A stretch of DNA of 64,000 bases, from NCBI GenBank assembly GCA_030710605.1, contig CP092863.1, positions 115,634,680 to 115,698,679 on the forward strand, in the 5' to 3' direction. The notes beneath the pieces are model-generated. The model saw only the letters and a program-made list of their open reading frames with translations, ran no database searches and was not told the DNA's origin. Shown here piece by piece: positions 31,637-42,758 of the stretch (position 1 is its first letter; every line of letters starts with the position of its first letter). The stretch is from Cordylochernes scorpioides. Taxonomy: Eukaryota > Arthropoda > Arachnida > Pseudoscorpiones > Chernetidae. The position numbers and the translations under genes were made by a program.

Positions 31637-31967
31637 GTTTTTTTTTAATTATTATTCCTAGTACATGTGGTACAGGCCATGATAATCATGGTGAGTAGTT
31701 AGCGACTGCTTTTACTGTAAGTGCACCACATGTCTACACATGTGAAAAGCATTTCGATTTTTGCACTTACAAATGTGCTATAGCCCTGTTTGGTTACTTG
31801 CACTCACTGGTGGGGTTGGACTTTTGCAAGAATCGGGGGCCATTGGAGCATTTAAAAAAATATATTATTAGAAAAAAAAAATGTCCAATGTGGGATTCGA
31901 ACCCAGGTTGTAGCAGTCGAAAAAAAAAAACGGTTTAGATCACCCTTCCACCGACCCCTAGAAGTTT
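31637..31967 (-). repeat. SINE family 1, full copy
   Basis: The minus strand carries the tRNA-like head (box B GGGTTCGAATCCCACATT, 31880-31967), an A/T linker, the body with TCACATGTGTAGACATG and CCATGATTATCATGGCC, and the GGAATAA tail. The head differs from tRNA-Leu. Confidence 0.85.
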
Positions 31968-32232
31968 CTGTGTTCCAAATTGATTTTTTTTAGCTTAGTT
32001 GACCTCGCTCTCTGTCTCCACAATAATTTGACAATCTATATTTGATACTCAACCAAATACACAATTAAATAGAAAGTTAAAAAAGACAAACTTCAGGATG
32101 ACACAGCAATTTACTTAAGTCACAAATCAACATTTATAAGATACAAGATAAGCAACAAGTGAAGTTTTCAGAGAGAGAGAGAGTAACAAAATATAAATAA
32201 TATAAATATTGAAATTTAATAATCTGTACATA

Positions 32233-32671
32233 TTCTATATACAGTTACGAGCGTCATCATCTCTGTCACCGTTTGCTTTTTTTTGGAATGGCGCTCTCCT
32301 ATTGGTTGGCTACGATCACGTGGCTACGATGGCGCCGCCACTACACGCGAGACACTTTGTTTTTTACTTTGCCCCCCCCCCCCCCCCCCCCCACTCGCTT
32401 TTTGGTTTTTGTAACTATTGTGTTGGAGCGGGTCACTCCTTAAATAAATGCATATATTAGTTAATAACTAAATGGAATCCTCTCTTTCTTTTTCCCAGTA
32501 AGAGACGCCTACGGAAGCCAACAGTACATAGACAGATAAAGCACATAGGCTATAGTTATTAACTAATATATGCATTTATTTAAGGCGTCAATTTATAATT
32601 GTAACAAATAGTATTTGAATCAAAACATTCAATTGGGTAAAACACGGGCGTTGCCCGGGTCATTCGGCTAG
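32233..32671 (+). mobile_element. Non-autonomous Helitron, copy 1 (439 bp)
   Basis: Starts TTCTATATACAGTTACGAGC after an A, and ends with the hairpin ACGGGCGTTGCCCGGGT and CATTCGGCTAG before a T, the CTAG end expected of Helitrons. The same family is at 43241-43654 and 61286-61617. Inside, 32439-32585 has 31-bp inverted repeats (TTAAATAAATGCATATATTA) around a spacer. No coding capacity. Confidence 0.8.
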
Positions 32672-32689
32672 TAAAATATAATAAAAAGC

Positions 32690-32760
32690 AGTCGCTAACT
32701 ACTCACCATGATTATCATGGCCTGTACCACATGTACTAGGGATAATAATAATTTTAAAAA
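32690..32760 (+). repeat. SINE family 1, 3' end only
   Basis: AAAGCAGTCGCTAACTA, CCATGATTATCATGGCC, CACATGTACTAGGGATAA and an A-rich tail, i.e. a 5'-truncated copy. Confidence 0.75.
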
Positions 32761-33388
32761 AAGAACCATGTGGAAATGTGATAGCTGTCTCTTTAGGACA
32801 TTCCAAATATAAACTCATTCAAATAAATACTTTGCTACATAGCTCCTTCCCTATGGGAGCTGTGACCCACAACCGGCAAACATTGTAGATACTGACATGG
32901 ATCTAACATGATTCTGTCAAGTTTTGCCTTAATAACCTGTACATAAAATAAATACTTTTATAAAATATTTTTGTTATTAGGTCTATTTTGATGATTGAGG
33001 TAGTTTTTAAGGGAAAAACTTGGTGTCTGGATTAAAATTGGTTTCTTGTATGCAGATTAATTCTATATTACACTTGTCATCTAGAAAGATTTCATTCAAT
33101 TTCTGTCTACTTCCTCTGGTATATAGTTATACCATATACACTCATAGACAAAACTTAAAGAAGTTGTACATTTTAACATGTATATCATTATAAGTTTTTT
33201 ATCAAGTGGTTAAATGGTTTTCACACATCTGTATAAACATATTTTTCCCATCAAATATATGCACATTGTCTCCATTAGGTTTTATTTTAAAAATATTAAA
33301 AGGTTAAAATAGATTTAAAACTAGAGGGAAAAGATCGGGATTGTTTTAAATTGAAAGATCACATTCCTTGTATATAAAGCCTTTCTAC
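32761..33388. other. AT-rich spacer
   Basis: No gene recognised. 33132-33185 has a diverged end of the mariner-like MITE (CACTCATAGACAAAACTTAA). Confidence 0.5.
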
Positions 33389-33827
33389 TTTATACACTCA
33401 TGAACTAAACTTAAGGAAGTTGTATACCTTTCAACATGTATATTGGGATTCAGACAATAACTCTGAAAGATATTACAGTGACCTTTATTGAAGTCACACG
33501 AGATAACCAATATACACTCATGGACAAAACTTAAGGAAGCTGCACCTTTCAACATGTATATTGGGATTCAGACAATAACTCTGAAAGATATTACAGTGAC
33601 CTTTATTGAAGTCACACGAGATAACCAATATACACTCATGGACAAAACTTAAGGAAGTTGTACCTTTCAACATGTATATTGGGATTCAGACAATAACTCT
33701 GAAAGATATTACAGTGACCTTTATTGAAGACACACGAGATAACCATGTGTGAAGGGCCTCTGTCTCCTTCAAAAAATAAACGACCAGCGACATCAAATAC
33801 TTTCCTTTTGTCCATGTGTGTAGGTTG
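33389..33827 (+). repeat. Tandem array of mariner-like MITE left halves plus one full copy
   Basis: A unit of about 120 bp, beginning CACTCATGGACAAAACTTAA and running through GGGATTCAGACAATAACTCT and TGACCTTTATTGAAG, is repeated three to four times head to tail. The last copy continues to the other inverted end (TTTTGTCCATGTG near 33810). Confidence 0.75.
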
Positions 33828-33933
33828 CAGTGAACGATTCTGGTGAACAGTGAGACCAGTCCATTTCTTGATCATGCCATTCCACAAGCAGTAGTCGCGT
33901 TGGCTTCCAGGTGGGGACATCATTATAACTAAC

Positions 33934-34269
33934 ACATATTTTACAAGGTAATAAGACCAAATCCAAATAAATAAATAAATAGTGTGACAGTAACAATGCT
34001 GTGACCGAAACGTCACACACTATTTATTTAGATTTGGTCTTATTACCTTGTACAGTAGAACCTCCATGAGAGGACACTCACACTAAAGGACACCTCTCTA
34101 TAAAGGACAGTTTTCATTTGCAAAATTGTCACTTTTGCTATTTAGTAACTCTCTGGTAAAAGGTCACCTCTCCCTAAAGGACACATTAGCTTTGCAATTA
34201 GGTGTTGTCCTTTACAGGGAGGTTCTACTGTATGTATAATCTATAATCCAAATTGTGTGCCTTATCATA
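33934..34269 (-). repeat. Hammerhead-like retroelement copy, interrupted by a Tigger MITE
   Basis: Inverted arms (ACAAGGTAATAAGACCAAAT ... ATTTGGTCTTATTACCTTG) flank hammerhead-like sequence at 33985-34010. The distal head (TATAATCTATAATCCAAATT then GTG) lies at 34233-34269, beyond the MITE. TAACACAT occurs on both sides (33923 and 34267 areas) as a possible target duplication. Confidence 0.65.
34053..34230. mobile_element. pogo/Tigger-like MITE (178 bp)
   Basis: Inverted ends CAGTAGAACCTCC and GGAGGTTCTACTG, flanked by TA on both sides (34051-34052 and 34231-34232). It sits inside a hammerhead-like element, so the empty site can be inferred from other copies of that element. Confidence 0.85.
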
Positions 34270-34921
34270 ACACATCTCTTTTATATTGTCGCAAAGTATT
34301 TATTATTTTATTAACAGAGTATCATTTTTGATGTTTATACTTTGCTACTCTGTAAACTTCCCTCTTTGCTTATCTTTTGTTTATCATTCTTAGTTTGTTC
34401 TTGCCTGAAATAAATTGTCTCATCCTGAAGTTTGTCTTCTCTAATTTTCCACGTGGCAATATATTTCTATCACATGTATAACATACTGTAATAGGGATAA
34501 TCCCCTCCTTTCTGTATGACAAGCTAACCAAGATCCCAGGGTGAAGTTGGGTAAAGATGGAAGGACTTTAGCTACGGGGGGATGTCACATATGTGAGAGG
34601 AACAGGCGCCATGACAGTATTCCAGTGTGGAAGTGAACAGACAGTTTTAGGCACATCAGTCATGACAGAAGCAAGTTGTCTCCAGGCATGTGACTGTGTG
34701 GATTAACAAGGAAGACTGTGTCAAGGAAGATCCTTCTTGTGGCGGACAATGAAAACATCTACTGTATATAATTATTGACTCCCTCAAAACTCCACTAATG
34801 AGCCAAGCCCTCCCAATATATTTTTTCATCGCAGTAAGGACATAGAAGTTTGTATTGCGTACAAAAGAAACATTCAGACTTTTAAATCCTTTCATTTTAT
34901 ATGTATATATAGTATTATCTC
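34270..34921. other. Spacer without recognised gene
   Basis: 34790-34850 contains the dispersed block with AATGAGCCAAGCCCTCCCA. The rest shows nothing recognisable. Confidence 0.45.
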
Positions 34922-35212
34922 TTCTAGTACACGTGGTACAGGCCATGTTAATCATGGTGGGTAGTGGTTGGCAACTGCTTTTTACTGTAAGTGCACCACA
35001 TGTCTACACATGTGAAAAGCAGTTTGACTTTTGCACTTACAAATGTGCCAGAGACCTGTTTGGTTACTTGCACTTGCTGGTGGGGTTGGACTTTTGCAAG
35101 AATCAGGTGCCATTGGAGCAATTTTTTTTTAATAAGAAAAAAGTTCCCAATGCAGGATTCGATCCCAGATCGTAGATTGAACCAATGGTTTAGACCATCC
35201 TTCCACAGACTC
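34922..35212 (-). repeat. SINE family 1, full copy
   Basis: Tail and body at 34925-35110 and a decayed tRNA-like head at 35140-35212 (box B region GGATTCGATCCC on the plus strand). The body matches the other copies closely. Confidence 0.8.
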
Positions 35213-35377
35213 TTGTACACCAAACACCTAAATAAAATAAATAAAAACAATTTTAAAACTACACTAAAACACATCTATGGCAAACCCCAATGGAACTGTG
35301 GTTTACTATAGCCATTATAATCATAGTTGGATCCTTTGTTGTGGCTCTCAGAAAACCCCAGTTTATATCACTTATTC

Positions 35378-35848
35378 ACCAATCACCTTTCAGTACCTTT
35401 GTCTGAAGATGGTAACAACGCTATTACAGAAACTCTGCCTTTGCCGGTCCCAAGCCCTAGTGAAAAAGGAGGAGGGGGAGCAGTGACAAGCTCACTAAAA
35501 AACCTGGGCTCAGCTGGCCCGGCTGATAGTACCCTGTAAGGGCTCCAGGATGAGCAGCGTTTGTACTCCATGTTAGGAGCGGCTGCACATGGCATCTGTT
35601 CCTCATGTCAGAGGCGACCATTTCTTTTGGAGCTAAGTCGGCCTGCCACTGAGTAGTGCTCCCAGTCTTAATGACAAAGGCAGACACATTCAACTTCACC
35701 CAGTCATGATGGTTGTCAAACAGACACCATCAAGGGTCACAACTTGATACCCTAATATGATTGAGTGAAGATAAGAAAGAAGAAGAAGACCAATCCCCTT
35801 TCAGTATCTTTGTCTGAAGAAGGTAACAACACTGTTACCGAAACATCA
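35378..35848 (+). repeat. Retroposon family 2 flanked by a 58-bp duplication of a hammerhead-like element
   Basis: The retroposon (35436-35789) runs from TGCCTTTGCCGGTCCCAAG to the GATAAGAAAGAAGAAGAAG tail. It is flanked by two copies of an element arm (35378-35435 and 35790-35848), both beginning ACCAATC and containing TTTGTCTGAAGA. The second arm continues to 35890. Confidence 0.7.
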
Positions 35849-36002
35849 CACACTATTTATTTATTTGGATTTGGTCTTATTCCAGTGTGTTTATATTCTA
35901 TAATTAAAAATTGCAGCTTATAATACCCTTGTAATGTTATTAAAAACTTACAATTCAGATACTTTTAATGTTTTTTGGCACACAAATTTACCTCTTTCTC
36001 AT

Positions 36003-36240
36003 AATCTAGTCTTCTTTCTTATCTCCACTCAATCATATTAGGGTATTAAGGTCATAGAGCTTGTTGATGGTGTCTGTACCTGGGGATGAGTAGAGCTCAT
36101 CAATGAATGAGTCAATACAGTCAATGATGTGGTTTGGGGTTGTTGCAGGTTGAGAAAGTGAGAAAACCTTGCAACCATTCTGTCATTGTCCGTAGATGAC
36201 CAGACTTAAGTCTGGAAATCAAATACTGTTGAAATCTTCA
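36003..36240 (-). repeat. Retroposon family 3 (shares its 3' tail with family 2)
   Basis: The minus strand starts GATTTCCAGACTTAAGTCTG, runs through ACTGTATTGACTCATTC, and ends with TAATATGATTGAGTGGAGAT then AAGAAAGAAG. Its 5' part is unrelated to family 2. Another copy is at 42500-42740. Confidence 0.7.
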
Positions 36241-36327
36241 AGTGATGGCATCAACATTTGGAATTCATTTTATTCAGCTCATAGGAACAATAACTTCTTA
36301 GGTCCATTGAAGTCCATCAAAAATTAT

Positions 36328-36700
36328 AAGGTACAATTTGGATTATAGATGATAGATACAAGAAGACCTAATCCATTATGTATTATTATTTTCTTTTGTA
36401 GCTATAATCTCTAATCCAAATTGTGCTTTATCAGGGTAATAAGACTAAATTCAAATAGTGTGTGACATTTCGGTAACAGTGTTGTTACCATCTTCAGACA
36501 AAAGAACTGAATAAGAAAAAATATCGCAACATTTTTGAGCATTATTTAAGAACATGTGATAATTTTTCTCATTTAAGTCTTTTGTCTGACAATGGTAACA
36601 ACGCTCTTACTAAAATATCACACACTATTTATTTATTTGGATTTGGTTTCATTACTTTGTGATTCAGTACTTTTGTCTGATAATGGTAACAACACTGTTA
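36328..36700. repeat. Decayed hammerhead-like elements
   Basis: A head fragment at 36328-36378, an arm with TTTCGGTAACAGTGTTGTTA at 36430-36510, and diverged opposite arms at 36575-36660 and 36664-36700. Confidence 0.55.
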
Positions 36701-36845
36701 CCCTAAGTCGGCCTGCTACTGAGTAGTGCTCTCAGTCTTAATGACAAAGGCAGACACATTCTACTTCACCCAGTCATGATGGTTGTCAAACAGACACCAT
36801 CAAGGGTCACAACTTGAAACCCTTCTTCTTCTTTCTTATCTCAAA

Positions 36846-36945
36846 GCCATGATAATCATGGTGGGTAGTTAGCGACTGCATTTACTGTAAGCGCACCACA
36901 TGTCTACACATGTGAAAAGCAGTTCCACTTTGCACTTACAAAGTC
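36846..36945 (-). repeat. SINE family 1 body fragment
   Basis: Minus-strand TTTGTAAGTGCAAAGTGGAA, TCACATGTGTAGACATG and CCATGATTATCATGGC, without head or tail. Confidence 0.65.
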
Positions 36946-36959
36946 TTGAAACCCTAATA

Positions 36960-38245
36960 CAGTAAAACCCCGCTAATACGAACCCTGGATATAACGAACC
37001 TTCCCTTATAACGAACCCACGCCGATTCCCAATTCCATTCCATTGAAAATACCATCGTTATAACGAACTTTGCGATTTTTAGAATAACGAACTACCCCTA
37101 TAACGAACCTATTTTCGGTCCCAAAATAATAAAATCTATTAAAAATACTATGCTTATAACGAACTTAGAATTGTAATTAAAAAAAAAAATTAAAACAACC
37201 AAATTTTTAGCATGTTTCAGCTCGCGGATCGCGATTTCAAAACAATAAATTTAGCGGCATTGTTTGTTTTGAATTTTGCACTTTATTTTTGCTGTATGTT
37301 GTATAAATTTTAACACATTATACTTTTTATTAAATAGAATATATTTTCATCCATTAAATTTGAAATATAAAAATACAAATGGCTTCCAAAATGAAGAAAA
37401 CAAAGGCATTTTAAAAACAAAAGCGTTATTTCTTAAAAAAAAAAAAGGCCATTTTCAGAACTTTTCAAAGTGAAACAACACAGGCAAAATGTTAAGAACA
37501 TATTAAAATAAGAGAATATAACTTTTCTATTATAAAAGATAAAATATAAAGCTATTAAAATTGTTACAAAGAGGAATCAACCTCAACTTTTGCCGCGATC
37601 GTACGTTTTAGGGCTAAAAAAAAAAAAATCCAAATAAATGGTCCCGTGATCAAACAAAAACTATTTTTATGCCATTAACTATGGTGATTTTAAAGTCAGC
37701 AATGTTTTGCATGACAGGTTTAAAAAAAAAACGAAATCTAGACTTAGAAGAATATGTGGGAAAATGAAATGGAAGAAAAACACAAACTTTATTTGAATGG
37801 TGCAATGCTTGAAGAATGCTTTGAAGCAACAAGGTGTTAGAGCCATTTTTCCAAGTAAACAATGTATTATATAATGTGATAATGATGTTTTAAAATCATT
37901 TTATATCTTTGAATATATATTTAATAAAACTTTGCCTAGGATTTGTCTTGATTTTTAAATTAGACATAGAGGTGCATGTATGTTAATGACAAGAAGAACC
38001 TATCATCTAATGATTTCTATTATTATTCAGTATTAATGTAAGGAAATTGGTCAATTAAGGGAATTAAAACAAAGTGACCACTATTAAGAGGAAGCCTCTT
38101 CCAGTGTGTATGGCTGTCCTTTAATTATACGGTCTAAAAATTTTGAAAAGTAAAAAAAATGGCAAAACCGTGGCTATAGTGAACCGTGGCTATAGTGAAC
38201 CAAAAGCTCTGTCCCATCGGGGTTCACTATAGAGGGGTTTTACTG
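36960..38245 (+). mobile_element. Decayed pogo/Tigger-like DNA transposon (1286 bp)
   Basis: Inverted ends CAGTAAAACCCC and GGGGTTTTACTG, flanked by TA. Repeated TATAACGAAC blocks lie in the left subterminal region. The insertion interrupts family 2 exactly within AATATGATTGAG, and other family 2 copies show the empty site. Only a remnant of the transposase DNA-binding region is recognisable. Confidence 0.8.
37639..37740 (+). pseudogene. pogo-type transposase DNA-binding remnant (CENP-B-like HTH)
   Basis: GPVIKQKLF, then after a frameshift GDFKVSNVLHDRFKKK. This resembles the DFKASxGWLxRFKKR block of Tc5/CENP-B-type helix-turn-helix domains. Stops surround it, and the catalytic domain was not recognised. 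Confidence 0.5.
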
Positions 38246-38281
38246 TATGATTGAGTGGAGATAAGAAAGAAGAAGAAGAAC

Positions 38282-38400
38282 ACTGTTACCGAAATGCCAC
38301 ACACTATTTATTTGTATTTGGTTTTATTTACCTTGTATTTCTAATCTATAATTCAAATTGTGTTATATCAGTATGTATCACATTTGTTATTTATCAGTAA
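38282..38400 (+). repeat. Hammerhead-like element, decayed arm and head
   Basis: ACACTGTTACCGAAATGCCA, then CACACTATTTATTT and a head with TCTAATCTATAATTCAAATT. Confidence 0.55.
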
Positions 38401-38807
38401 TCACATTTAAAAACATTTTTTATTTTATTGTCAAAGATGATCAAATAATTAAACAACACAGAAAAACAGATAATTCATGATTTTTTTTTCTCTCGCTATT
38501 TTAAACGATAACAAAGATTTCTTATATCTATAAACATATAATATGTAAAATATATTTTTTTATACTTGGAGATATGCTATTTTGAAAAAGAAAAAATATA
38601 TATATATTTATTTATATAAAATAAAATGTAATATAATAAACAATAAAAAAAACTTTCATTTTGTTTCTTTTTTTTTAAACTATTTTTTAAAAAATATTAT
38701 AAACACTTTTACAAAAATCTATATATAAAAACCTTTTTTATAACATTAAAAAAAAAAAAGAAAAAAAAAGGTTTTATAATAATTTTTAAAAACAAAATAT
38801 GAGAAAT
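38401..38807. other. AT-rich 3' flank of the TBC1D20-type gene
   Basis: Very AT-rich with A and T runs. TTTATT/AATAAA-like sequences occur, and on the minus strand some may serve as polyadenylation signals for the gene, but none can be singled out. Confidence 0.4.
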
Positions 38808-39953
38808 TTAATTTGCATGATACATATATGCAACTGCTGCTATTGCAATGGATATAGAAATGGTTATAGTCCATTGTGATGTTGGGAGGAATTTGGTCAA
38901 ATGTGTCATAATTTTAGATCGTCTGCTTACTTGTACTTTACGTGGTGAATACCAATGATGTGAAAATTTACTTCCAGTTTCTTTATAAATATTATTTTGT
39001 ATCTTTTTAAGATAATCTGGTGAATAAGTATTAAAAAGTTCTTTTGCTTTATTAATATGTTCTTCAATATTAATTTTATATGGAATGTTACTAAGTACTG
39101 CATGTACACAAGCCATATTACATTCTTCTTGCAATACAATAGGTGCATTTTCCAAAACACTTGATGCAATAATATATAATGGAAAAGTATGATGACTTAC
39201 TATGAATAAATCAAACAGACGAACAACATCTTCATAATTTGTTAAAACATGGCCATACCAAGTTATTAACCAACTTAATCCAAATAAAACACCAACTTCT
39301 GATTCTAAAAGATAATTATAAAGTTCTTTCTGTTCTTTTTGTATAATTAGATAAATATTGCTAAGCATTTCAACTGTTTTTTCCATTGTATCTTCAAGAA
39401 AAATTTTAAAATGGGTTTTTGAAAGTTTTTCTATTGCAATAAATGCATGTTCTTCACCCAAAACAAGAAGAAATGTTATACAAATATCATGAAAACCTTG
39501 ATAATAATGAAGTTTTGGATTTTTAATCAAAATTCTCATTATCAGACGAACTAATTCATCTAACATACCTGTCTTTTTGCTTTCATCTATGCTGGGTGGA
39601 AATCTTTTGAGGGATCTTTGTACATCCATAACAACCAAAGCATAATTTGGATGATTCTCAATTTCTTCATTTGTAGGTCTTGGTGAAGTTTCATAATAAT
39701 TAAGGTTCAAAAGAATCGGCCATATTTTTCTTCGCAAATGATCTGAGAGAAGTCCATGTTCTTCTATTGCTAACTGCTTCAAAGACTTCTCATCTTGTTT
39801 CCTTAGTGCAGAAATTATTTTCAACAACTTAGGTTTATAAACAGGATCTTTAAAAAATGCTTTCGTTTCTTCATCTATCTCAAATTTCCCATCTCGAATT
39901 TCTTCATCCAACTGATCTATGCCTTCCAAGTTATTTGATAATGCATCGGTCAT
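38808..39953 (-). CDS. TBC1D20: TBC1D20-like Rab GTPase-activating protein, single exon
   Basis: 381 codons from the first ATG (MTDALSNNLEGIDQLDEE). An upstream in-frame TTG is not used. The TBC domain spans about residues 60-300. The two catalytic fingers are present: Arg113 in VVMDVQRSLKRFPP and Gln152 in HYYQGFHDICITF. A hydrophobic C-terminal segment (about 360-378, SQWTITISISIAIAAVAYMY) fits a tail anchor. TBC1D20 is an ER-anchored GAP that stimulates GTP hydrolysis by Rab1/Rab18-class Rabs in ER-Golgi traffic (family knowledge). Length is close to the roughly 400-residue vertebrate protein. There is no intron, stop or frameshift, and I see no flanking target duplication or poly-A that would prove a retrocopy. 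It is the only clear host protein gene here. Confidence 0.92.
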   Translation of the reverse strand: MTDALSNNLEGIDQLDEEIRDGKFEIDEETKAFFKDPVYKPKLLKIISALRKQDEKSLKQLAIEEHGLLSDHLRRKIWPILLNLNYYETSPRPTNEEIENHPNYALVVMDVQRSLKRFPPSIDESKKTGMLDELVRLIMRILIKNPKLHYYQGFHDICITFLLVLGEEHAFIAIEKLSKTHFKIFLEDTMEKTVEMLSNIYLIIQKEQKELYNYLLESEVGVLFGLSWLITWYGHVLTNYEDVVRLFDLFIVSHHTFPLYIIASSVLENAPIVLQEECNMACVHAVLSNIPYKINIEEHINKAKELFNTYSPDYLKKIQNNIYKETGSKFSHHWYSPRKVQVSRRSKIMTHLTKFLPTSQWTITISISIAIAAVAYMYHAN

Positions 39954-41752
39954 TATCTCAATCTCCAATTATCTAGAATACATATATAAAATAATATTTT
40001 TGAACTAATACTCACACAAGAAAAGATAAACCTCACAAAATAAGAAATAAACACGAATGTTATTGCGAAACTAATAGTGCCAGATAATTATTTTTAAAGG
40101 TATTTATGGTCTATGAATTTGATTTTAAAAAAAATTCATATAATATTATATTTTTATTTTTTGTCATTTTTTCGAAATAGATTTCTTGCAATGAGCAAAC
40201 TGGAATAAATTCTGATAAATCGCTACATTTAATATTAAACTCTTTTATGTAGCCTAAATAAAATTGAGGGTGTAGGGTAGTAGGTATCATAAAATATATT
40301 AAGAAAAAAAAAAAGAATTAAAAGAAATAAAATATCTTGATTATCATTTAAAGATAAATTATATTGGTTAGAGAGCTCTCTAAATTTATTATTGAAACAT
40401 AAAGCCTTTCTTCTCAGATATATTCTTTAGATTTATTACGCCAAAACTTTAATAATACTTAGAACTGACTGTGTTGTAGACATGTTTGTTGAATGGGGGC
40501 CGTTTTTATATATTTGAAAATATTATTTATTTTAAATTAATTTAATAAAATTTTAATTCTCTGATATTGGTATTCTCTCATTTTTTATATGTAAAAATAT
40601 GATTTCAAATAAATATAAAACGAGTGAAAATCCCAAAAAATAAAAAAGTGAAGAGTAAGAAAATATGTTGATGCAGTTAAATGGAGAGAGAAGCGAACAA
40701 AAGAAAAAAAAGTGAAAAGAAAGATTTTAAAGATTGTCCCATAAAAGATTAAGTCCATAAAATGAAAGGGAAACAAAACAAGTTTGCAGAAAATATTAGA
40801 GGTCCAAAGATTACGAATTAATTTTGAGACAGAATATCAAAGACCTGCAGAGAATTACAGTATTATTTATAAATTATTTATAATTAATTTTTTTTTGGGC
40901 ATTATATAGGCATATAGCGCTGATCTCCTGATTATGAAATGTAAAATTTTAGTGGCGCGAAATTAGGATATTGTACCTTGACAAAATTTCAGGTTTATTT
41001 ATTCTTAGAATTTCACTTTGCTTGTGTAATATGTTCAAGTTCTATACTTTATCATTTAGATTAAGAAAAAACTTAATTTAGGGGCTTAGAACTGGCTGTC
41101 GTACTAATGTTCTAGTAGGAAATATCTTTATTTACGGGCTGCTAACCAGAATGGATTATTTTTTAGCCCGATGTTCTAGTATTTAATTATTTGGATAAGA
41201 TCAGTTTCACTTTTTTTTTTTTTACCAAATGCAAAATGTGAATGTTTTAAAATTATATTAAAAAAAAATAAAAATAAAAAAATATTTTTTCTGTGATTCT
41301 ATTTTTTTTCCATATCATCATTTATTGTGTTTATTTATTTTTGCAAAGGCCATACGTCAATTTTAATTTTAAACACTTATTATTGTCCTTTTATTTATAT
41401 ATTTTTAAATGGCTCAAGGAAAGCTCAAAGTTAAAACAAAAGCCCCAATTAAAATTCAAAAGAAAAAGACAAATCGCATTACTAAAGGTATTAACTTTTG
41501 CCCACATGGTTTATACTTTGAATATAAAATATTCTTTAGATTATACAATCATATATAATTATAATAATACACACATATAAATCAATTTTATATTCACATA
41601 TGTGTGTACATCAAAATAGAAATTTTAAACCAAATACATTATCAGGGTTAGATAATTATGCTGGCAGTGAAAACCGTCTGCGATTGTATTATTCCTCAAC
41701 TACTAGCCCTCACTAATCGCGGTAAACGGAAATAGTTCCATTTTAAAAATAA
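39954..41752. other. AT-rich 5' flank of the TBC1D20-type gene and intergenic DNA
   Basis: No gene or repeat family recognised. Short ORFs here are low-complexity. No clear promoter element was recognised immediately upstream of the gene. Confidence 0.5.
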
Positions 41753-41960
41753 CCAACCTCACTCATGGACTAAACTTAAGGGATTGGAAAGTCTTTGATG
41801 TCACCAGACCTGTTTTTTTTTCTTCTTTAAGGCACCAGAGGGAAACTTTGTTCACACTTGGTTATCTCATGCGTCTTCAATAAAGGTCACTAATATATTT
41901 CAGAGTTATTGTCTGAATCCCGATATACATGCTGAAAGGTATAACTTTCTTTAGTTTTGT
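41753..41960. mobile_element. Mariner-like MITE, full copy
   Basis: Begins CTCACTCATGGACTAAACTT and ends TTTAGTTTTGTCCATTTGA, with the TGTCTGAATCCCGATATACA block inside in the opposite orientation to 33389-33827. Confidence 0.7.
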
Positions 41961-42499
41961 CCATTTGACTGTAATTTCCATTTTTCCAAAAGTTAAACTT
42001 TTCAACACCACATCCATAATATTGGGGAGATACTGAAATATTTGGCCATATTCAAAACATTGTCTCTATATTAATTAGAGGGTGCGATTGTAAACAAACA
42101 ATACAATTCGGTCAAATTTGCATGATAGGTTTAATTTCAGATTTGGTCAAATTTTTAGAAATTCTCAATAAAATTGAGATACTCATACATGTCAAGACTG
42201 CCCAACAACAAACCCAGCAAGGTCAACAAGAAAACCAAATGGTTTATCATCTCATATCTTTCTCCAATCATGAGGAGTCTTTTCAACCGAAAGAATCTCC
42301 AATGAGAGTCCCCTCCCTCCCGGAGAGACTAATCTAAATTGATCTTTACCTAGTATTTTGGGGGATGTTAAAATGTATCTTCCTCTATTGTTCAGTTGAA
42401 ATTTGAGATCATCTCCTGCATGTATTGTTTTGTAATTGAATTAAATAAATATAAAAATATTTGCCGAGTTTATTTTATTCAGAAATTGGGAGGTTCTGT
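41961..42499. other. Spacer without recognised gene
   Basis: A 71-codon Gln-rich ORF (42122-42337) is present but resembles nothing I know. Nothing else recognised. Confidence 0.4.
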
Positions 42500-42740
42500 C
42501 CTCCCAACAGTCTTTGATTTCCAGACTTAAGTCTGGTCATCTACGGACAATGACAGAATGGTTGCAAGGTTTTCCCACTATGTACTAAGTGTCAACCTGC
42601 AACCCCAAAACACATTATTGACTGTATTGACTCATCCATTTATGAGCTCTACTCTTCCCCGGCAGACACCATCAAAAGTCTCAAGCTTTACAAGCTTGAT
42701 ACCATAGTGTGATTGAGTGGAGATAAGAAATAAGAAGAAG
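42500..42740 (+). repeat. Retroposon family 3, second copy
   Basis: From GTCTTTGATTTCCAGACTTA through GACTGTATTGACTCATCC to AAGCTTGATACCATAGTG and GATTGAGTGGAGATAAGAAA. Same 3' tail as family 2. Confidence 0.75.
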
Positions 42741-42758
42741 AGAAATTTTGGGGGACAA

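Larger units (their letters stand above)
36700..38280 (+). repeat. Retroposon family 2 copy, split by SINE and pogo-type insertions
   Basis: 36700-36835 and 36946-36959 give the body, and 38248-38280 gives the tail (TGATTGAGTGGAGATAAGAA). A fragment of SINE family 1 (36846-36945) and the pogo-type element (36960-38245) lie inside. Confidence 0.65.

Noticed and set aside
39954-39968. Upstream start of the TBC1D20-type protein at 39968
   Set aside because: That codon is TTG. The first ATG is at 39951-39953.
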